Shown: positions 6,424-8,401 of the stretch, one piece after another
How the letters are laid out: each line of letters starts with the position of its first letter
How positions within the stretch are numbered: position 1 is the first letter of the stretch
Origin: an uncultured Oscillospiraceae bacterium
GTDB taxonomy: Bacteria > Bacillota > Clostridia > Oscillospirales > Oscillospiraceae
Length of the DNA stretch: 8,401 nucleotides
Assembly (NCBI GenBank): GCA_944385455.1
Contig: CALWXI010000133.1
Location: 1-8,401 of the forward strand
Direction of reading: 5' to 3'
Notes under the pieces: generated by a model
Seen by the model: the letters and a program-made list of their open reading frames with translations, nothing else
Told to the model about the DNA's origin: nothing
Database searches by the model: none
Program-made: the position numbers and the translations under genes

Positions 6424-7053
6424 TCACTCCTTTGTTGTGACCAGATGGTATGCGGCCTCCGCGGCGGAGGGACAGCCCACCAGGACGATGACGTCTCCAG
6501 CGTACAGCTCCGCGTAGGGACCGGGGGACAAGATCACGGTCTGCCCCCGGCGGATGGCTACGATGGTTCCGCCGGTGGACTGCCAGAATTTCAGGGCGCC
6601 GATGCTTTTTCCGATGAGAGGGGAATCCTTGGGAACGGCCACTTCGTAGTTGGGGAAGGGTTCATTGGCGGCGGCGAAGGTTTCGCGGCTTTTGATGAGT
6701 CTGCCCACAAGATCGGTCAGGCGGCGGTTGAGGTCGCCGTACTCGTTGAGTACGTCCTTGAGCTGGAGCTGCAGGGACCGCACGTCCGCGCCCTCTTCAA
6801 AGTTTTCGATGTACCGCCGGGCGCTGTCCGCGGAGAGGACCACGGCTCCGCTCTGGGGCTTTACCTCCACCACCTTCATGTCTGAAAGCAGACGCAGTGC
6901 CCGCCGGATGGTCTCAGGAGAAACGTTGTATTCCGAGGCCATGACGGAGCGGCCGTAGATGCGGCTGCCTTCTTCCAGTTCGCCTCTGGCGATACGCCCC
7001 GCCAGGTCCCGGGCGATCTGCAGGTATTGGGAGGGCACCACCGTTCGTTGCAT
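6424..7053 (-). CDS. busR: BusR-type regulator: GntR-like winged helix with RCK_C (TrkA-C) domain
   Basis: This cytoplasmic transcription factor of 209 residues contains a GntR-type winged helix at about 5-75 (VMASEYNVSPETIRRALRLL, 37-56, spans the recognition helix), a coiled-coil-like helix at about 90-125, and a C-terminal RCK_C domain at about 134-208 (LIGKSIGALKFWQ, 146-158; AIRRGQ, 166-171; YAGDVIVLVG, 184-193). This order is that of BusR of Lactococcus and Streptococcus, where c-di-AMP binding to RCK_C strengthens repression of the betaine importer. Its position directly before opuCA matches that role and suggests autoregulation. I start at ATG 7053 because the promoter's -10 box at 7092-7087 lies inside the 39-codon extension up to 7170, and that extension lacks homology. 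The ribosome site (GCGGTGAT) is weak. That it binds c-di-AMP here is inferred from family. Confidence 0.9.
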   Translation of the reverse strand: MQRTVVPSQYLQIARDLAGRIARGELEEGSRIYGRSVMASEYNVSPETIRRALRLLSDMKVVEVKPQSGAVVLSADSARRYIENFEEGADVRSLQLQLKDVLNEYGDLNRRLTDLVGRLIKSRETFAAANEPFPNYEVAVPKDSPLIGKSIGALKFWQSTGGTIVAIRRGQTVILSPGPYAELYAGDVIVLVGCPSAAEAAYHLVTTKE

Positions 7054-7086
7054 GTGGATCACCGCTTTCTGTTGCAATCTGGTGCT

Positions 7087-7115
7087 ATTATACACTGACA
7101 ACTCTGAAAAGTAAA
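7087..7115 (-). promoter_or_regulatory. Promoter of the busR-opuC unit
   Basis: A perfect TATAAT (7092-7087, minus strand) lies 17 nt downstream of TTTACT (7115-7110), a 4-of-6 match to the -35 box. Predicted transcription starts near 7080, giving a leader of about 27 nt to ATG 7053. No other promoter is seen between here and the PAP2 gene, so the whole transporter cluster probably depends on it. Confidence 0.7.
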
Positions 7116-7155
7116 TAGGGATGGCAGTTAAAATTTTGTAAACAGATGGTGACAA
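7096..7155 (-). promoter_or_regulatory. Possible BusR operator: two TTGTCA direct repeats flanking the -35 box
   Basis: On the minus strand TTGTCA occurs at 7155-7150 (in AATTGTCACC) and again at 7101-7096 (in AGTTGTCAGTG), 54 bp apart. The second copy lies inside the promoter spacer, where repressor binding would block RNA polymerase. Autoregulatory binding by BusR is expected from the gene order. The match is short, and I do not claim it fits a published consensus. Confidence 0.25.
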
Positions 7156-7168
7156 TTTGGATACGGAC

Positions 7169-7205
7169 AAAAAACGCCCGGAACTTCGGATAGAAGTTCC
7201 GGGCG
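7169..7205 (-). terminator. Intrinsic terminator of serC
   Basis: Arms 7175-7187 and 7193-7205 form a perfect 13-bp GC-rich stem with a 5-nt loop, followed on the minus strand by TTTTTT (7174-7169). It begins 15 nt after the serC stop codon. It cleanly separates serC from the busR transcription unit. Confidence 0.95.
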
Positions 7206-7220
7206 CGGGAAAACCGTTTT

Positions 7221-8309
7221 TCAGCTGTGAGAAGCCTCATACCGCTTGAGGAATGCCACCAGGGCCTCCACGCCCTCCCGGGGCATGGCGTTGTAGATGG
7301 AGGCGCGCAGGCCGCCCACGCTTTTGTGGCCCTTGAGGTTGTCGAAGCCTGCGGCCTTGGAGGCGGCCACCACGTCGGCATCCTGCTCCTTGGAGGGGGT
7401 GACAAAAGGCACGTTCATCAGCGACCGGTCCTCCTTGCGTACAGCGCCTGTGAAAAGCTTGCTCTGGTCCAGGAAGTCGTAGAGAATGGCGGCCTTTTCC
7501 CGGTTGCGCCGGTCCATGGCCTCCAGGCCGCCGTGAGCGAGCAGGTACCGGAACACCTTGCCGCAGCAGTAGATGGCCCAGCAGTTGGGGGTGTTGTAGA
7601 GAGAGTCGTTGTCGGCATGGGTCTTGTAGCTGAGGTAGGTGGGCACGAAGGCGGGCAGGTCGTCCCGCAGCAGGTCCTCCCGGATGATGACCACGGCCAT
7701 GCCGGCGGGGCCCACATTCTTCTGCACGCCCGCCCAGATGAGGCCGTACCGGCTCACGTCGCAGGGGCGGGAGAGGAACATGGAGGACTGGTCAGACACC
7801 AGCACCTTCCCCTGAGTGTCGGGCAGCTGGAAGAAGGTGGTGCCGTTGATGGTCTCATTTTCGCAGATGTAGACGTAGTCCGCATTTTCCGGGATCTCCA
7901 GGTGGGAGCAGTCAGGGATGTAGGAAAAGTTTTGATCGGCAGAGGAGGCCGCGATCTGCACCTGGCCGTACTTCTGCGCTTCCTTGATGGCCTTTTTGGA
8001 CCATGCGCCGGTCTCCACATAGCAGGCGACCCCGTTTTTCATCAGGTTCATGGGCACCATGGCAAACTGCGTGGTCCCGCCGCCCTGGATGAAGAGCACC
8101 TTGTAATTGTCCGGGATGCCCATCAGCTTGCGCAGATCCGCTTCGGCCTCGTCCCGGATCTGCTGGAACACCTTGGAGCGGTGGCTCATTTCCATGACGC
8201 TCATACCGCTGCCCCGGTAGTTGAGCAGTTCGGCGGCGATGTCCTCCAGGACCTCCTCAGGCATCATGGCCGGACCCGCGGAAAAGTTATAGGTTCTTCC
8301 GTATTTCAT
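7221..8309 (-). CDS. serC: Phosphoserine aminotransferase SerC
   Basis: This cytosolic PLP enzyme transfers an amino group from glutamate to 3-phosphohydroxypyruvate, the second step of serine synthesis; many SerC enzymes also serve pyridoxal phosphate synthesis. Its 362 residues match the family length. Visible features are NFSAGPAMMP (8-17), GGGTTQ (76-81), W103, cofactor-contacting D173 in SDQSS, the Schiff-base lysine K197 in WAGVQKNVGPAG (192-203), and the phosphate-binding HKSVGGLRASIYN (328-340). ATG 8309 is preferred over 8315 because GGAGG (8320-8316) abuts the first ATG but is 6 nt from the second. It ends at a strong terminator, so nothing downstream belongs to its operon; no serA is seen beside it in this window, though one could lie upstream beyond the right edge. 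Confidence 0.96.
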   Translation of the reverse strand: MKYGRTYNFSAGPAMMPEEVLEDIAAELLNYRGSGMSVMEMSHRSKVFQQIRDEAEADLRKLMGIPDNYKVLFIQGGGTTQFAMVPMNLMKNGVACYVETGAWSKKAIKEAQKYGQVQIAASSADQNFSYIPDCSHLEIPENADYVYICENETINGTTFFQLPDTQGKVLVSDQSSMFLSRPCDVSRYGLIWAGVQKNVGPAGMAVVIIREDLLRDDLPAFVPTYLSYKTHADNDSLYNTPNCWAIYCCGKVFRYLLAHGGLEAMDRRNREKAAILYDFLDQSKLFTGAVRKEDRSLMNVPFVTPSKEQDADVVAASKAAGFDNLKGHKSVGGLRASIYNAMPREGVEALVAFLKRYEASHS

Positions 8310-8315
8310 ATGCAT

Positions 8316-8320
8316 CCTCC
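8316..8320 (-). promoter_or_regulatory. Shine-Dalgarno site that fixes the serC start
   Basis: GGAGG on the minus strand touches ATG 8315 directly and is 6 nt from ATG 8309. Normal ribosome spacing selects 8309, giving a protein beginning MKYGRTYNFSAGP, in line with family N-termini. Confidence 0.75.
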
Positions 8321-8380
8321 GTCATGGCGTGGATTTGAAGCGGCGGACAGCTCTCCGCCGGGAACGCCGGAATTTCTATC

Positions 8381-8386
8381 AGTATA
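8381..8386 (-). promoter_or_regulatory. Likely -10 box of the serC promoter
   Basis: TATACT on the minus strand matches the -10 consensus at 5 of 6 positions and lies about 70 bp upstream of ATG 8309. A -35 box at usual spacing would fall just past the right edge, so it cannot be checked. The leader of about 65 nt contains a 7-bp stem (8341-8347 with 8354-8360), whose role is unknown. Confidence 0.45.
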
Positions 8387-8387
8387 C

Positions 8388-8401
8388 GCCGCCGCGGCGG
8401 C
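8388..8401. repeat. Perfect 14-bp GC palindrome at the window edge
   Basis: GCCGCCGCGGCGGC reads the same on both strands and sits directly upstream of the serC -10 box, where the promoter spacer would be. It may be an operator or part of a structure that extends beyond the window. GC-rich sequence makes chance possible. Confidence 0.35.

Noticed and set aside
5520..6440. Plus-strand open frame of 306 codons opposite opuCA
   Set aside because: The minus-strand frame encodes a complete ABC ATPase with CBS domains; the antisense frame is compositionally biased and has no family features.
7054..7170. N-terminal 39-residue extension of the busR product
   Set aside because: The -10 and -35 boxes lie within it, so the main transcript would not include it, and the added residues do not resemble the start of GntR-type regulators.

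Overview
The window looks like chromosomal DNA of a GC-rich Clostridia-class Firmicute, probably an Oscillospiraceae-type gut anaerobe (inference from GC-rich codon use, AGGAGG-type Shine-Dalgarno sites, an ATP-type PEP carboxykinase of clostridial style and a BusR/OpuC osmoprotectant locus). All seven genes lie on the minus strand, so transcription runs from high to low coordinates. I see no mobile element, CRISPR array, tRNA or rRNA.

In transcription order: (1) serC (phosphoserine aminotransferase, 8309-7221) has a -10 box near the right edge and ends at a textbook intrinsic terminator (7205-7169). (2) A sigma-A-like promoter (7115-7087) drives a tight cluster: busR (GntR-type winged helix plus RCK_C/TrkA-C regulator), opuCA (ABC ATPase with tandem CBS domains), an opuCB-like permease, and a permease fused to its glycine-betaine-type binding domain. 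The genes are separated by 7 bp or overlap by 4 bp (ATGA). (3) After a hairpin-containing gap of about 75 bp comes a PAP2-family membrane phosphatase, whose reading frame has no stop codon before it runs into rsmA. (4) The PAP2/rsmA junction carries two tandem hairpins, the second a terminator, followed by an extended -10 promoter for rsmA (16S rRNA adenine dimethyltransferase). (5) pckA (PEP carboxykinase, ATP) has its own promoter and runs off the left edge without its C-terminus.

The central theme is osmotic and c-di-AMP control. BusR proteins are known c-di-AMP-responsive repressors of osmolyte uptake genes, and OpuCA CBS domains are a known second c-di-AMP/ionic-strength input, so uptake here is probably controlled both at transcription and at transporter activity. 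The most unusual point is the PAP2-rsmA junction: one uninterrupted frame of 514 codons (from the preferred start) spans a transcription terminator and a promoter. Most messages for PAP2 would therefore end without a stop codon, unless the ORF is really a fusion or the sequence has an error. The long plus-strand open frames are antisense shadows of these genes.
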